Source of the DNA: Stomoxys calcitrans
Lineage: Eukaryota > Arthropoda > Insecta > Diptera > Muscidae
Reading direction: 5' to 3'
Assembly (NCBI RefSeq): GCF_963082655.1
Contig: NC_081553.1
Location: forward strand, 40,242,554 to 40,306,553
Length of the DNA stretch: 64,000 bases
The notes under the pieces were generated by a model that saw only the letters and a program-made list of their open reading frames with translations, had not been told where the DNA came from and made no database searches. Of the stretch, positions 1 through 11,989 are shown piece after piece. Every line of letters begins with the position of its first letter. Within the stretch, counting starts at the first letter, position 1. Made by a program: the position numbers and the translations under genes.

Positions 1-898
1 TATGTTGGTCCTCAACCCATTTCTTGTATATATCGCGACAACCTCCTCAGTGACCCTTCCATGATCTCGCTGATCGCCGACAGAAACCTGCCTCGGACCA
101 GCAGCACGACGTCGTCCGCATTAACGATAATCGTCGTGACGTCCCCACCGTGATCCATCAGGATTTCATTAATCACGAGGTTCCATAGAATCGGCGAGAA
201 ACCCCTCCTTGGGGCGTTCCTCTGGTCACTCGTCTTCTGACCATACTATCTCCCAGGTTCGCATTAATAATCCTGCCATAAAGCATATTATTGGTCCACT
301 GGAAGATTATAGGGTGAATACCCGTGCAGTCTAGTGCGGCGACTATGGCTCCTATCTCCACATTATTGAAGGCACCCTCAATATCCAAGAAGGCCGCAAA
401 AGTGTACTACTTCTGTCAGAGAGACGTCTCGACCTCCTGTACCATCTCGTGAAGGGCCTTCTCCACCGACATGCCTTTTTGGTATGAGAGTTGTGCCCCA
501 TTTCCGACGTTAGTCCCTCTCTCACCTTCAGGTCAATCAGTATTTCCAGTGTTTTCAGCAAAAACAATGACATAGTTATAAGCCTGTAATCCTTCTTCGT
601 TCTATGGTTTATTCTTCCCGCCTTGGGATAAAGACCACATTGACTTCCCTCCATGTACTCGGTATGTAGGACCGAGTCTCTATTCGTCACAATCGTAATA
701 TCTATAACCTGTTCCCTGATCCCGTTGTAGAAAGTGGAGGCGTTGCCCCTATTGCATACAGCAAGGCCCGTGGACAAAATGTAATCAAAACGTGATTATC
801 GTTGATATCCGTGCTTACCCGGAGACTGTGGTGTGCACTGGCGTCACCCTCTAGCATAAGGTCATGTCCCTTCTCCTTACACCAACCGAGCAGGGCCT
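1..898 (-). pseudogene. LOA-like non-LTR retrotransposon relic (endonuclease piece plus reverse transcriptase)
   Basis: Read on the minus strand. Bases 898-781 give an APE-type endonuclease segment with a GDASAHH and STDIN match (family form GDANAHH, WGSTDIN). A deletion then joins it to reverse transcriptase: PKAGRINH and KDYRLI, then FLLKTLEILIDLKVR, then DIEGAFNNV (start near 388), then RGTPQGGV near 201-225. The polymerase box at 105-122 reads NADDVV where families have Y/FADD, so the first residue is changed. Several frameshifts are needed to follow the domain order. The left end is cut by the window. The clade (LOA-like) is inferred from motif wording. It is a dead copy. Confidence 0.8.
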
Positions 899-1640
899 TC
901 CCCCTTTCGATACTGAAAAATTGTATAGCCTATGTTTGCTTCCAGACCAACCTACACAATATGCGAAAATTTCGAGAAAATCGGTTCTGCCGTTTTTCTG
1001 TTCCGTATAGGAACAAACAAACCGAATACCATATACCCGTGATTGGCTAATGTACCCATTTTGATCGTTTTTGTGGGGTGGGGTGACCCCCTATACTTCG
1101 CCATGAATTTGTATGCCAGATTCGTTATCTATCCCGCATACTTTTCATGTGATACCCATATTGTTCTTATCGGTCCACTTTTGATTTTGAGTAGAGTTTT
1201 TGGGGTAACGGCGGAGGGTCCGCCCCCTTCTGTTATCAATAAATTATAAAGCCTAATCCTCTTTTCTGACCATATTCGTAATCTACTCCCGAATACCTTT
1301 CATTTGAGTCCCATATTGTCATGATCGTCAAATGAATCTATTTTAAGGGGTTTTTGGGGCTTGGGCGGCCCCCAGGTACTTGGACCCAACTTTTATTATG
1401 AAATTCGTAATCTACTCTTGACCTAATGGGACTTATGTCCCGATCGGTCCACTTTTATTTTTGGGTAGTACTTTTGGGGTAAGTGGGAGGGTTCGCCCCC
1501 CTCCCGATATCAAAAAATTATATAGCCTATGTTTCCTTCCAGACCAACCTAGACAATCTTTGAAAATTTCAAGGTAATCGGTTCAGCCGTTTTTGAGTTT
1601 ATACGGAGCAAACAAATAAACCGACAAACAAACAAACTTA
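899..1640 (-). mobile_element. Helitron-like non-autonomous repeat array
   Basis: Degenerate monomers repeat the phrases TTTCATTTGAGTCCCATATTG-like, GGGTGGGGCGGCCCCCTA-like and GATTCGTAATCTACTCC. The array finishes on the right with ATCGGTTCAGCCGTTTTTGA and a CAAACAAACAAAC tract. On the opposite strand this is a GTTTGTTTG-led opening like that of insect Helitrons. No Rep/helicase coding sequence is present. Family assignment rests on the terminal motifs seen in sister copies at 24217, 41372 and 56775. Confidence 0.55.
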
Positions 1641-2200
1641 AGATATTTTTAAAATTTGTATATATTTTTATTTTTTATTTATTTTTATTTTTTATTAATT
1701 TTTATTTTTTATTAATTTTTATTTTTTATTTATTTTTATTTTTTATTTTTTATTTATTTTTATTTTTTATTTATTTTTATTTTTTATTTATTTTTATTTT
1801 TTATTTATTTTTATTTATTTTTATTTTTTTATTATTTTTTTTATTTATTTTTATTTTTTATTTATTTTTATTTTTTACCAAACTACACAATGTGTGAATA
1901 TTTCAAGGTAATCGGTTCAGCCGTTTTTGAGTTTATACGGAACAAACAAATAAACCGACAAACAAACAAACTTAAGAAATTTTTAAAATTTGTATTTCTT
2001 TTTATTTTTTATTTATTTTTATTTTTTATTTATTTTTATTTTTTATTTATTTTTATTTTTTATTAATTTTTATTTATTTTTTATTTATTTTTTATTTATT
2101 TTTATTTTTTATTTATTTTTATTTTTTATTTATTTTTATTTTTTATTTATTTTATTTTTAAAATTTTTTTTACTATATTTTTTGTTTTTTTTTCTTTATT
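1641..2200. repeat. T-rich (TATTTTTATTTT)n microsatellite with internal duplication
   Basis: Runs of TTATTTATTTTTATTTTT fill the stretch. Bases 1877-1990 repeat the preceding Helitron-like end (GGTAATCGGTTCAGCCG and the CAAACAAACAAAC tract) 334 bp downstream of its first occurrence at 1571, followed by a second microsatellite tract. The end and its simple-sequence tail have therefore been duplicated together. Reading frames here are strings of F, L, Y and I and are not genes. Confidence 0.85.
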
Positions 2201-4100
2201 TTTGATTAATCGATGCAAATTTTACTTGCCATCAGTTCCCACAGTGATCAATGTGATCGTAAATAGGGGCAAATTTTTCTTAACAAAAATATTTATAAAC
2301 CATACAAATTCTAGAAGAACAAAAATAGAGCAGCAGCGATTCAGATTAAGCTTAGAAAACAGAAAACATAACGAAAACATTAAAAATTAGACCCCAAAGT
2401 GTATAAGCAGCTAAAATAGGCTGGCATCAATGGCACTACCACAACAATAACAAGAAGAACAATACAACAACCATGCCGAAATAAAACCGCCACAATAACC
2501 CAGTAATAATAATGCCACTAATATCATATACAAATTTCGTAACACATCATAACCGTTAACACACATTTAAAAAAATATGAGAAGCCAACTTAGTGGAGAC
2601 GAAAAGAAGACAACAATGAGCGAGTGAGGAGTCGCTCGGAACTGTGAAACTACAAGTCATTAAACAACAAAAAAACCGGGCAAAACAACAAAAAAACACA
2701 AAAATTTCCATCAAATGGGGCTACCGCTGGACGGACAGACAGACGGCCGAATGAACGGACCGACCCACTTGACACAATACTCGATCGACATAACCGAAAA
2801 TTCTGCCCATTTGTCTGTCTGTCTATCCGTCTGTCCCTATCTGCATTGTAGGTCGCCGATTTGAAAATCTGACATTTACAATGGTAAAACCGACGACCGA
2901 AATAACAAAAATTATCAACAATTTGTTGTTTGTATTTTGAAATATAAGATTATAATATGCAACGCGTATTTGAAGCGGTAGCTGTAATTATTATTGGTGT
3001 CAGACAGAGTATTACGTTTACTTTTTTTTTTGTGCTTTAATGGCTATGCCACAATGACTGACGAATGTGGTTGCCGTCGCTGCTTGCCCACTGCCATTGC
3101 CGCTTGCCGTTGTTAATAATCCCATTGTGCCGTGCAGTGATGGCGTTGATGGTGATGATGATGATCATCATCATCATCATTATGATGACTAATGCGGGCA
3201 CTTAACGGCAAATTAGCTTTTTGGCAACATAATTTTATGTTTTATTTGCAGATAAAACATTAATAAAAATCGCGTAATTGCAGCTTAAATGGTGGAAAAT
3301 ATAAATCATTAACATTTACACATAATTAAGGGGTGAGGGGGTGAGGGGGTTGCAAAACATTTGAATTTAAGGATTTCTTGTAACGTCACATTCATATTTT
3401 TTCATTGTTTTACTAATTTTTGTTGGGGTAAATTATTTTCAAATAATTCCCATAAATATCGCTTTCATCAAAATGAGGGCTTTAAAAATATTCCTCACAA
3501 GATATCACTTCAATATGGTATCAAACAATCAAACATTAATATCTCTTATTGTGAGAACAGCTACGTAGACAGACAATCTATCATGTTACCAAACTTTTGT
3601 CGAAGATTAAGCCGGAATTGATCTAATTATTCGCCTGGGTAAATGTGTTGCTATAATGCATCACTGCCTTGGGCTAATGGCAACATTTTGTAAGTCATTA
3701 AAGGGGGGAAACAAAACCCCAAACAAAATAAACGCCTGCTTAATGACTTCTCCAATAAATAAGGCACTTGGAAATAACACCGAAAGTTTACTCTGCAGCT
3801 TTACGGCTTTAAGGTTCGCTCTAAGCATAACAAGAACGAAACTGAAAATACCACAACTGTTTTTCATTGTTGTTTATTGTAGTTGGTTGTTGCTGCTGTT
3901 GTTGTTGTTGTTATTGTTAAAAGCCAAAGTTGACGATGATTTCGAAATTTTGTAATTTCCAGCAAGTTTTTTGGAAATAAAAAAAAGAAACACAAAAACT
4001 TGAAAACTAAATAAAAAAGAGAATAAAGGCAAATGTAAGGCGAAGTCAGCCTCTTGGTACTCTGCAACGAACAAAAGACAAAATTGAATTGAACATTTAT
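2201..4100. other. Unique AT-rich intergenic DNA, no gene seen
   Basis: There is no family match, no credible exon and no splice-supported frame. It holds short simple tracts, such as ACGGACAGACAGACGG near 2735 and a GTTGTTGTTG run near 3895, homeodomain-like TTAATTA/ATTA words, and one perfect palindrome listed separately. The content is compatible with fly intergenic or intronic DNA, but nothing specific can be assigned. Confidence 0.5.
3153..3176. repeat. 24-bp perfect palindrome of GAT/ATC triplets
   Basis: Four GAT units run directly into four ATC units, making a perfect dyad centred at 3164/3165, followed by further CAT triplets. It could extrude as a cruciform or template slippage. 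Function unknown. Confidence 0.8.
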
Positions 4101-4730
4101 AAAAGACAAGTTTCAAGAAAATTTCCGAGAAATTTTATCTAAAGACAAAATTTGCAAGAATTTTTATCTAAAGACAAAATTTCCGAGAAATTTTATCTAA
4201 AGGCAAAATTTCCAAGAAATTTTATCTAAAGACAAAATTGCAAGAAATTTTATCTAAAGACAAAATTTGCAAGAAATTTTATCTAAAGATAAAATTTGCA
4301 AGAAATTTTATCTAAAGACAAAATTTGCAAGAAATTTTATCTAAAGACAAAATTTGCAAGAAATTTTATCTAAAACCCGAATTTCTAAGAAATTTTATCT
4401 AAAACCAAAATTTCTAAGAAATTTTATCTAAAGACCAAATTTCTAAGAAATTTTATCTAAAGACCAAATTTGCAAGAAATTTTATCTAAAGACCAAATTT
4501 GCAAGAAATTTTATCTCAAGACAAAATTTGCAAGAAATTTTATCTAAAGACAAAATTTTCAAGAAATTTTATCTAAAGACAAAATTTTCGAGAAATTTTA
4601 TCTAAAGACAGAATTTGCAAGATATTTTATCTAAAGACAAAATTTGCAAGAAATTTTATCTAAAGACAAAATTTGCAAGAAATTTTATCTAAAGACAAAA
4701 TTTGTAAGAAATTTTATATAAAGACAAAAT
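4101..4730 (-). repeat. 29-bp satellite, left arm (about 21 monomers)
   Basis: Tandem 29-bp units of the form AAGACAAAATTTGCAAG plus AAATTTTATCTA. This is the reverse complement of the large array at 5738-10093, with a few centre changes (TTGCAAGAA instead of TTCAYTGAA). Unit centres vary along the arm (TTCCGAGAA, TTCTAAGAA, TTGCAAGAA), so this arm is older or less homogenised than the right arm. No frame is coding. Confidence 0.95.
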
Positions 4731-5737
4731 GGCTGTATCTCCTTAACTATGCGTCCTAGAGGGAAATTGGCCTTAATTCGTGACTCCATCAAAAAATTCA
4801 AAATTTCATGGAAAATCCATTAGAAATCGAAATTTCAAATGGAAAACTTAAAATAACTGTATCTCCAAGATTATGCGTCCTAGAGGGAAATGGGCCTTTA
4901 TTTGTGACTCCATCAAAAAATTTAAAATTCAAAAACTTAAAATTCAAAATGACTGTATATCCCAAACTATGTGTCCTAGAGGGAAATGGGCCTTGAATCG
5001 ATGACTCCATCAAAATTTCAGTTGGAAAACTTAAAATGGCTGTATCTCCTAAACTATGTGTCCTAGAGGGAAATGGGCCTTGAATCGATGACTCCATCAA
5101 AATTTCAGTTGGAAAACTTAAAATGGCTGTATCTCCTAAACTATGCGTCGTAGAGGGAAATGGATCTTAATTCGTGACTCCATCAAAAAATTCAAAATTT
5201 CATTGACAATCCATTAGAAATCGAAATTTACGTATGGAAAACTTAAAATGGCTGTATCTCCTAAACTATGAGTCCTAGATTGAAATGGGCCTTGAATCGA
5301 TGACTCCATCAAAATTTCAGTTAGAAAACTCAAAATTGCAGTATCTCCTAAACTATGCGTCCTAGAGGAAAATGGGTCTTAATCCGTGACTCCATCAAAA
5401 AGTTCAAAATTTCATTGAAAATCCATCAAAAATCGAAATTTCAGTAGGAAAACTTAAAATGGCTGTATCTTCTAAACTATGCGTCCTAGAGGGAAATGGG
5501 TCTTAATTCGTGACTACATCAAAAAATTCAAAATTTCATTGACAATCCATTAGAAATGGAAATTTACGGAAGGCAAACTTAAAATGGCTGTATCTCCTTA
5601 ACTATACGTCCTAGGGGGAAATGGGCCTTAAATCGTGACTCAATTAAAGAAATTCAAAATAACATTGAAAGTCCATAAGAAATCGAAATTACAGTTGGAA
5701 ATCTTAAAACTTCTAAACTATGAGTCCTAGAGGGAAA
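4731..5737. repeat. Tandem 125/87-bp repeat between the satellite arms
   Basis: Units begin with GGCTGTATCTCCTAAACTAT, then CGTCCTAGAGGGAAATGGG, then a GACTCCATCAAAA segment. Starts near 4731, 4854, 4951, 5038, 5125, 5250, 5337, 5461 and 5586 give spacings of about 125, 97, 87, 87, 125, 87, 124 and 125. Two unit lengths therefore differ by a removable segment of about 38 bp (TTCAAAATTTCATTGAAAAT-like). The last unit runs into the right satellite arm. Not coding. Confidence 0.85.
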
Positions 5738-8700
5738 TTTTGTCTTTAGATAACATTTCACTGGCTTTACATAAAATTTTCTTGAAATTTTGTCTTTAGA
5801 TAAAATTTCACTGAAATTTTGTCTTTAGATAAAATTTCACTGAAATTTTGTCTTTAGATAAAATTTCATTGAAATTTTGTCTTTAGATAAAATTTCACGG
5901 AAATTTTGTCTTTAGATAAAATTTCACGGAAATTTTGTCTTTAGATAAAATTTCACGGAAATTTTGTCTTTTGATAAAATTTCACTGAAATTTTGTCTTT
6001 AGATAAAATTTCACTGAAATTTTGTCCTTAGATAAAATTTCACTGAAATTTTGTCCTTAGATAAAATTTCACTGAAATTTTGTCCTTAGATAAAATTTCA
6101 CTGAAATTTTGTCTTTAGATAAAATTTCACTGAAATTTTGTCTTTAGATAAAATTTCACTGAAATTTTGTCTTTAGATAAAATTTCACCGAAATTTTGTC
6201 TTTAGATAAAATTTCATTGAAATTTTGTCTTTAGATAAAATTTCACTGAAATTTTGTCTTTAGATAAAATTTCATTGAAATTTTGTCTTTAGATAAAATT
6301 TCATTGAAATTTTGTCTTTAGATAAAATTTCATTGAAATTTTGTCTTTAGATTAAATTTCATTGAAATTTTGTCATTAGATAAAATTTCATTGAAATTTT
6401 GTCTTTAGATAAAATTTCTTTAGATAAAATTTCATTGAAATTTTGTCTTTAGATAAAATTTCATTGAAATTTTGTCTTTAGATAAAATTTCATTGAAATT
6501 TTGTCTTTAGATAAAATTTCATTGAAATTTTGTCTTTAGATAAAATTTCACTGAAATTTTGTCTTTAGATAAAATTTTACTGAAATTTTGTCTTTAGATA
6601 AAATTTCACTGAAATTTTGTCTTTAGATAAAATTTTACTGAAATTTTGTCTTTAGGTAAAGTTTCACTGAAATTTTGTCTTTAAATAAAATTTCACTGAA
6701 ATTTTGTCTTTAGATAAAATTTCACTGAAATTTTGTCTTTAGATAAAATTTCATTGAAATTTTGTCTTTAGATAAAATTTCATTGAAATTTTGTCTTTAG
6801 ATAAAATTTCATTGAAATTTTGTCTTTAGATAAAATTTCATTGAAATTTTGTCTTTAGATAAAATTTCATTGAAATTTTGTCTTTAGATAAAATTTCATT
6901 GAAATTTTGTCTTTAGATAAAATTTCATTGAAATTTTGTCTTTAGATAAAATTTCATTGAAATTTTGTCTTTAGATAAAATTTCGTTGAAATTTTGTCTT
7001 TAGATAAAATTTCATTGAAATTTTGTCTTTAGATAAAATTTCATTGAAATTTTGTCTTTAGATAAAATTTCATTGAAATTTTGTCTTTAGATAAAATTTC
7101 ATTGAAATTTTGTCTTTAGATAAAATTTCATTGAAATTTTGTCTTTAGATAAAATTTCATTGAAATTTTGTCTTTAGATAAAATTTGATTGAAATTTTGT
7201 CCTTAGATAAAATTTCATTGAAATTTTGTCTTTAGATAAAATTTCATTGAAATTTTGTCTTTAGATAAAATTTCATTGAAATTTTGTCTTTAGATAAAAT
7301 TTCATTGAAATTTTGTCTTTAGATAAAATTTCATTGAAATTTTGTCTTTAGATAAAATTTCATTGAAATTTTGTCTTTAGATAAAATTTCATTGAAATTT
7401 TGTCGTTAGATAAAATTTCATTGAAATTTTGTCGTTAGATAAAATTTGATTGAAATTTTGTCTTTAGATAAAATTTCATTGAAATTTTGTCTTAGATAAA
7501 ATTTCACTTTAGATAAAATTCCACTGAAATTTTGTCTTTAGATAAAATTTCACTGAAATTTTGTCTTTAGATAAAATTTCACTGAAATTTTGTCTTTAGA
7601 TAAAATTTCACTGAAATTTTGTCTTTAGATAAAATTTCACTGAAATTTTGTCTTTAGATAAAATTTCACTGAAATTTTGTCTTTAGATAAAATTTCACTG
7701 AAATTTTGTCTTTAGATAAAATTTCACTGAAATTTTGTCTTTAGATAAAAGTTCACTGAAATTTTGTCTTTAGATAAAATTTCACTGAAATTTTGTCTTT
7801 AGATAAAATTTCACTGAAATTTTGTCTTTAGATAAAATTTCACTGAAATTTTGTCTTTAGATAAAATTTCACTGAAATTTTGCTTTAGATAAAATTTTAT
7901 TGAAATTTTGTCTTTAGATAAAATTTCATTGAAATTTTGTCTTTAGATAAAATTTCACTGAAATTTTGTCTTTAGATAAAATTTCACTGAAATTTTGTCT
8001 TTAGATAAAATTTCACTGAAATTTTGTCTTTAGATAAAATTTCACCGAAATTTTGTCTTTAGATAAAATTTCATTGAAATTTTGTCTTTAGATAAAATTT
8101 CACTGAAATTTTGTCTTTAGATAAAATTTCATTGAAATTTTGTCTTTAGATAAAATTTCATTGAAATTTTGTCTTTAGATAAAATTTCATTGAAATTTTG
8201 TCTTTAGATTAAATTTCATTGAAATTTTGTCATTAGATAAAATTTCATTGAAATTTTGTCTTTAGATAAAATTTCACTGAAATTTTCTCTTTAGATAAAA
8301 TTTCACTGAAATTTTGCTTTAGATAAAATTTTATTGAAATTTTGTCTTTAGATAAAATTTCATTGAAATTTTGTCTTTAGATAAAATTTCATTGAAATTT
8401 TGTCTTTAGATAAAATTTCATTGAAATTTTGTCTTTAGATAAAATTTCATTGAAATTTTGTCTTTAGATAAAATTTCATTGAAATTTTGTCTTTAGATAA
8501 AATTTCATTGAAATTTTGTCTTTAGATAAAATTTCATTGAAATTTTGTCTTTAGATAAAATTTCACTGAAATTTTGTCTTTAGATAAAATTTTACTGAAA
8601 TTTTGTCTTTAGATAAAATTTCACTGAAATTTTGTCTTTAGATAAAATTTTACTGAAATTTTGTCTTTAGGTAAAGTTTCACTGAAATTTTGTCTTTAAA

Positions 8701-10093
8701 TAAAATTTCACTGAAATTTTGTCTTTAGATAAAATTTCACTGAAATTTTGTCTTTAGATAAAATTTCATTGAAATTTTGTCTTTAGATAAAATTTCATTG
8801 AAATTTTGTCTTTAGATAAAATTTCATTGAAATTTTGTCTTTAGATAAAATTTCATTGAAATTTTGTCTTTAGATAAAATTTCATTGAAATTTTGTCTTT
8901 AGATAAAATTTCATTGAAATTTTGTCTTTAGATAAAATTTCATTGAAATTTTGTCTTTAGATAAAATTTCATTGAAATTTTGTCTTTAGATAAAATTTCG
9001 TTGAAATTTTGTCTTTAGATAAAATTTCATTGAAATTTTGTCTTTAGATAAAATTTCATTGAAATTTTGTCTTTAGATAAAATTTCATTGAAATTTTGTC
9101 TTTAGATAAAATTTCATTGAAATTTTGTCTTTAGATAAAATTTCATTGAAATTTTGTCTTTAGATAAAATTTCATTGAAATTTTGTCTTTAGATAAAATT
9201 TGATTGAAATTTTGTCCTTAGATAAAATTTCATTGAAATTTTGTCTTTAGATAAAATTTCATTGAAATTTTGTCTTTAGATAAAATTTCATTGAAATTTT
9301 GTCTTTAGATAAAATTTCATTGAAATTTTGTCTTTAGATAAAATTTCATTGAAATTTTGTCTTTAGATAAAATTTCATTGAAATTTTGTCGTTAGATAAA
9401 ATTTCATTGAAATTTTGTCGTTAGATAAAATTTCATTGAAATTTTGTCGTTAGATAAAATTTGATTGAAATTTTGTCTTTAGATAAAATTTCATTGAAAT
9501 TTTGTCTTAGATAAAATTTCACTTTAGATAAAATTCCACTGAAATTTTGTCTTTAGATAAAATTTCACTGAAATTTTGTCTTTAGATAAAATTTCACTGA
9601 AATTTTGTCTTTAGATAAAATTTCACTGAAATTTTGTCTTTAGATAAAATTTCACTGAAATTTTGTCTTTAGATAAAATTTCACTGAAATTTTGTCTTTA
9701 GATAAAATTTCACTGAAATTTTGTCTTTAGATAAAATTTCACTGAAATTTTGTCTTTAGATAAAAGTTCACTGAAATTTTGTCTTTAGATAAAATTTCAC
9801 TGAAATTTTGTCTTTAGATAAAATTTCACTGAAATTTTGTCTTTAGATAAAATTTCACTGAAATTTTGTCTTTAGATAAAATTTCACTGAAATTTTGTCT
9901 TTAGATAAAATTTCACTGAAATTTTGTCTTTAGATAAAATTTCACTGAAATTTTGTCTTTAGATAAAATTTCACTGAAATTTTGTCTTTAGATAAAATTT
10001 CATTGAAATTTTGTCTGTTGATAAAATTTCATTGAAATTTTGTCTTTTGATAAAATTTCATTGAAATTTTGTCTTTAGATGAAATTTTATTGC
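5738..10093 (+). repeat. 29-bp satellite, right arm (about 150 monomers), dyad-symmetric unit
   Basis: The unit is a 19-bp palindrome, AAAATTTCAYTGAAATTTT, plus a 10-bp spacer GTCTTTAGAT, repeated head to tail. Variants such as CACTG, CATTG, CGTTG, GATTG, GTCGTT and GTCATT mark individual units. Short units occur near 6415, 7495, 7881, 8315 and 9510. A large internal duplication exists: marker variants recur exactly 2015 bp downstream (6651/8666, 6981/8996, 7184/9199, 7431/9446, 7491/9506, 7751/9766). An upstream block recurs 1857 bp downstream (6184/8041, 6351/8208). No coding frame. The array grades out at TTTTATTGCTTTCATG. Confidence 0.97.
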
Positions 10094-11300
10094 TTTCATG
10101 TAGCATACTCAAGTAGAAGCACTTACATTTAGTTTCAAAATTCCCGTAAATATCAAAAGTAGTGCCCAAGCCCCAACTTTATGTTACTCGAAGGAATTGT
10201 TCCAAACCAAATTATACTTAAAAAACAAAACAAGAGCCAAAAAAAAGACCAAAAAAGGCCAAAACAGCTCCACCAAGCCAACCAATTTGATCATGTTGGC
10301 TTAAATTTTTGTTTTTGCGTGGCGGTAGTGTAGCCTTTGTATCAAAAGAAGTAATACGAAAGCATAAAACTAAAAGAAGCCAACGACAACAATCAGACTA
10401 AGTGAGATATGCACAGTTAAGAGCAGCTTCCCCCCCCCCCCCCCAAAAAAAAAAAAAAAACTCAAAGTTGCCATACTCAGTGGGCTATGTCTTATGCCTA
10501 ACTCGCCAGAAAAGTAGTGAACATTAAAAAATAAGGCAAAACTGACACATCTCTCTCAAATTGCCACAATTTTTTTTTTTTAAAGAAGGTTATGTAAAAT
10601 GTCAGACAGTTAAGATTCTAACGGCTACAAAAACCCTAAGACCGAAAAAATGCCTCCATTAATGTATTGTGTTTTCCTTAAAAGCTGTTCAAACACAAGC
10701 TGTGGACAATGAAGGCACAGTGGTTTCAGTTAAGGAAAATTTTTGGTTTTTTTTTGTTGGACTTTTACAAAAAAAATTTTGTGAAACTTAAAAATTTTTC
10801 TTTTAATTTCACATTGGTTCTGGATGCTGAATATAGTAAGAGCCTGTCAATAGTTCGAAAAGTGTTCAGGAGTTCTCTTCGCTTGAACAAAAACAATACT
10901 AAGAGATAGGTATTGTGACTTCAAAAATGGTCGCAGAGACACTGATGATGCAGAGCACAGTGGATATTCAAATACAAGTTTTAACAAAATTTTTCCTTTT
11001 TGGTACACATCAGAGCAGACCTAAAAGCACAGCAGACTTTTGGGAACCCTTTTTTTCGTTTAACTTTTTTATCCCTTGACTTCTGGTCCTTCTGAATATT
11101 CTACTTTTGTATTTACGGAATCCTTCACTATAAATCTGTACTACGCCTCCTCTTAAATTTTTACACAACTCCTCTTAGACCTTTATTATTTAAATGCTAC
11201 CTTTCACAAAATTTTAAGATCGATCGATCGATCAGTGGGATAGAATTAAAAACCTGCCGTTTGAGAACGGGTAGAAGTAACTCATTGAAATATTGAATGC
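10094..11300. other. Unique AT-rich DNA, no gene seen
   Basis: No family match. It contains a C15 run directly followed by an A16 run (10430-10460) and a GATCGATCGATCGATC tract near 11220. Frames are short and without recognisable domains. Confidence 0.45.
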
Positions 11301-11640
11301 TTAGAGCTGTTGGGTTGCAGCTCAAGCGGTTTTGTGATTGGAGCAAACCACCTGACACTTGACCGCTATCTCTCAAAAACCTTTCATTTTAGACCCATCT
11401 TTCAGCAATCGGTCTATATGCCCTTTTCGAGAGGATTTGGGAGAGGAGCGTGCCTCCTTACAAATGGACCCTTATTTAGGATTCGTAATCCTCTTATACC
11501 TTTCGTTTATGTTCCATATTGTACCGATCAGCCTATATGCCCGTTTAGGGATCTTGTGGTAGGGCTTTCCCCCTAGGTACTTCACCCCAAATTAAAGCAT
11601 TTGATTTGAGATTTTGAGGTATCATTTAGGTGCAAACAAA
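11300..11640 (-). mobile_element. Helitron-like repeat fragment
   Basis: It contains degenerate monomer phrases (CCTTTCATTTTAGACCC, ATTCGTAATCCTCTTATACC, CCTTTCGTTTATGTTCCATATTG, GGCTTTCCCCCTAGGTACTT) matching the 120-130-bp family seen at 899, 24217, 40556 and 53985. Both ends are lost. Confidence 0.5.
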
Positions 11641-11989
11641 CATTTGCCCAAATCGGTCCGAACTTCTCTGAAACATACAGAATGTACCACAATATAGGGT
11701 GACTTGGGGATGTTGAAAACCAAGCAACGGTTCTGATTGGTTTTAGCTTGGCGAAATCCAGGCTTATCTTGGTCTTCCTTCATCTCAAATGTGGACACAA
11801 GCATCCCCGCGGTGTCACCTAGTTAGCTACCTTCCATATTTGTTAAAGGGAGTGAGCTAAAATATGCCGCGAATTCAACTGATGAACGATAAAAACGATG
11901 GGTTGGGGCGTTCGATAGTAGCCCATCACCCGGAAAACTTGAAGAGATTACTTTGAAAAAAACGAAGAAGATTAAAAATTGACGGCTAC

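Noticed and set aside
1990..2205. Hydrophobic 71-codon frame resembling a membrane peptide
   Set aside because: Translation of a TATTTTTATTTT microsatellite.
5738..10093. CRISPR array, because of the 29-bp regular repeats
   Set aside because: Repeats are head to tail with no unique spacers, the context is eukaryotic, and no cas-like genes are present. It is a satellite.
5738..10093. Heat-shock element array
   Set aside because: HSEs need NTTCNNGAAN with two central bases; the dyad has three (TTCNNNGAA), which fits STAT rather than HSF. A few TTCAAGAA and TTCGAGAA units occur only in the left arm.
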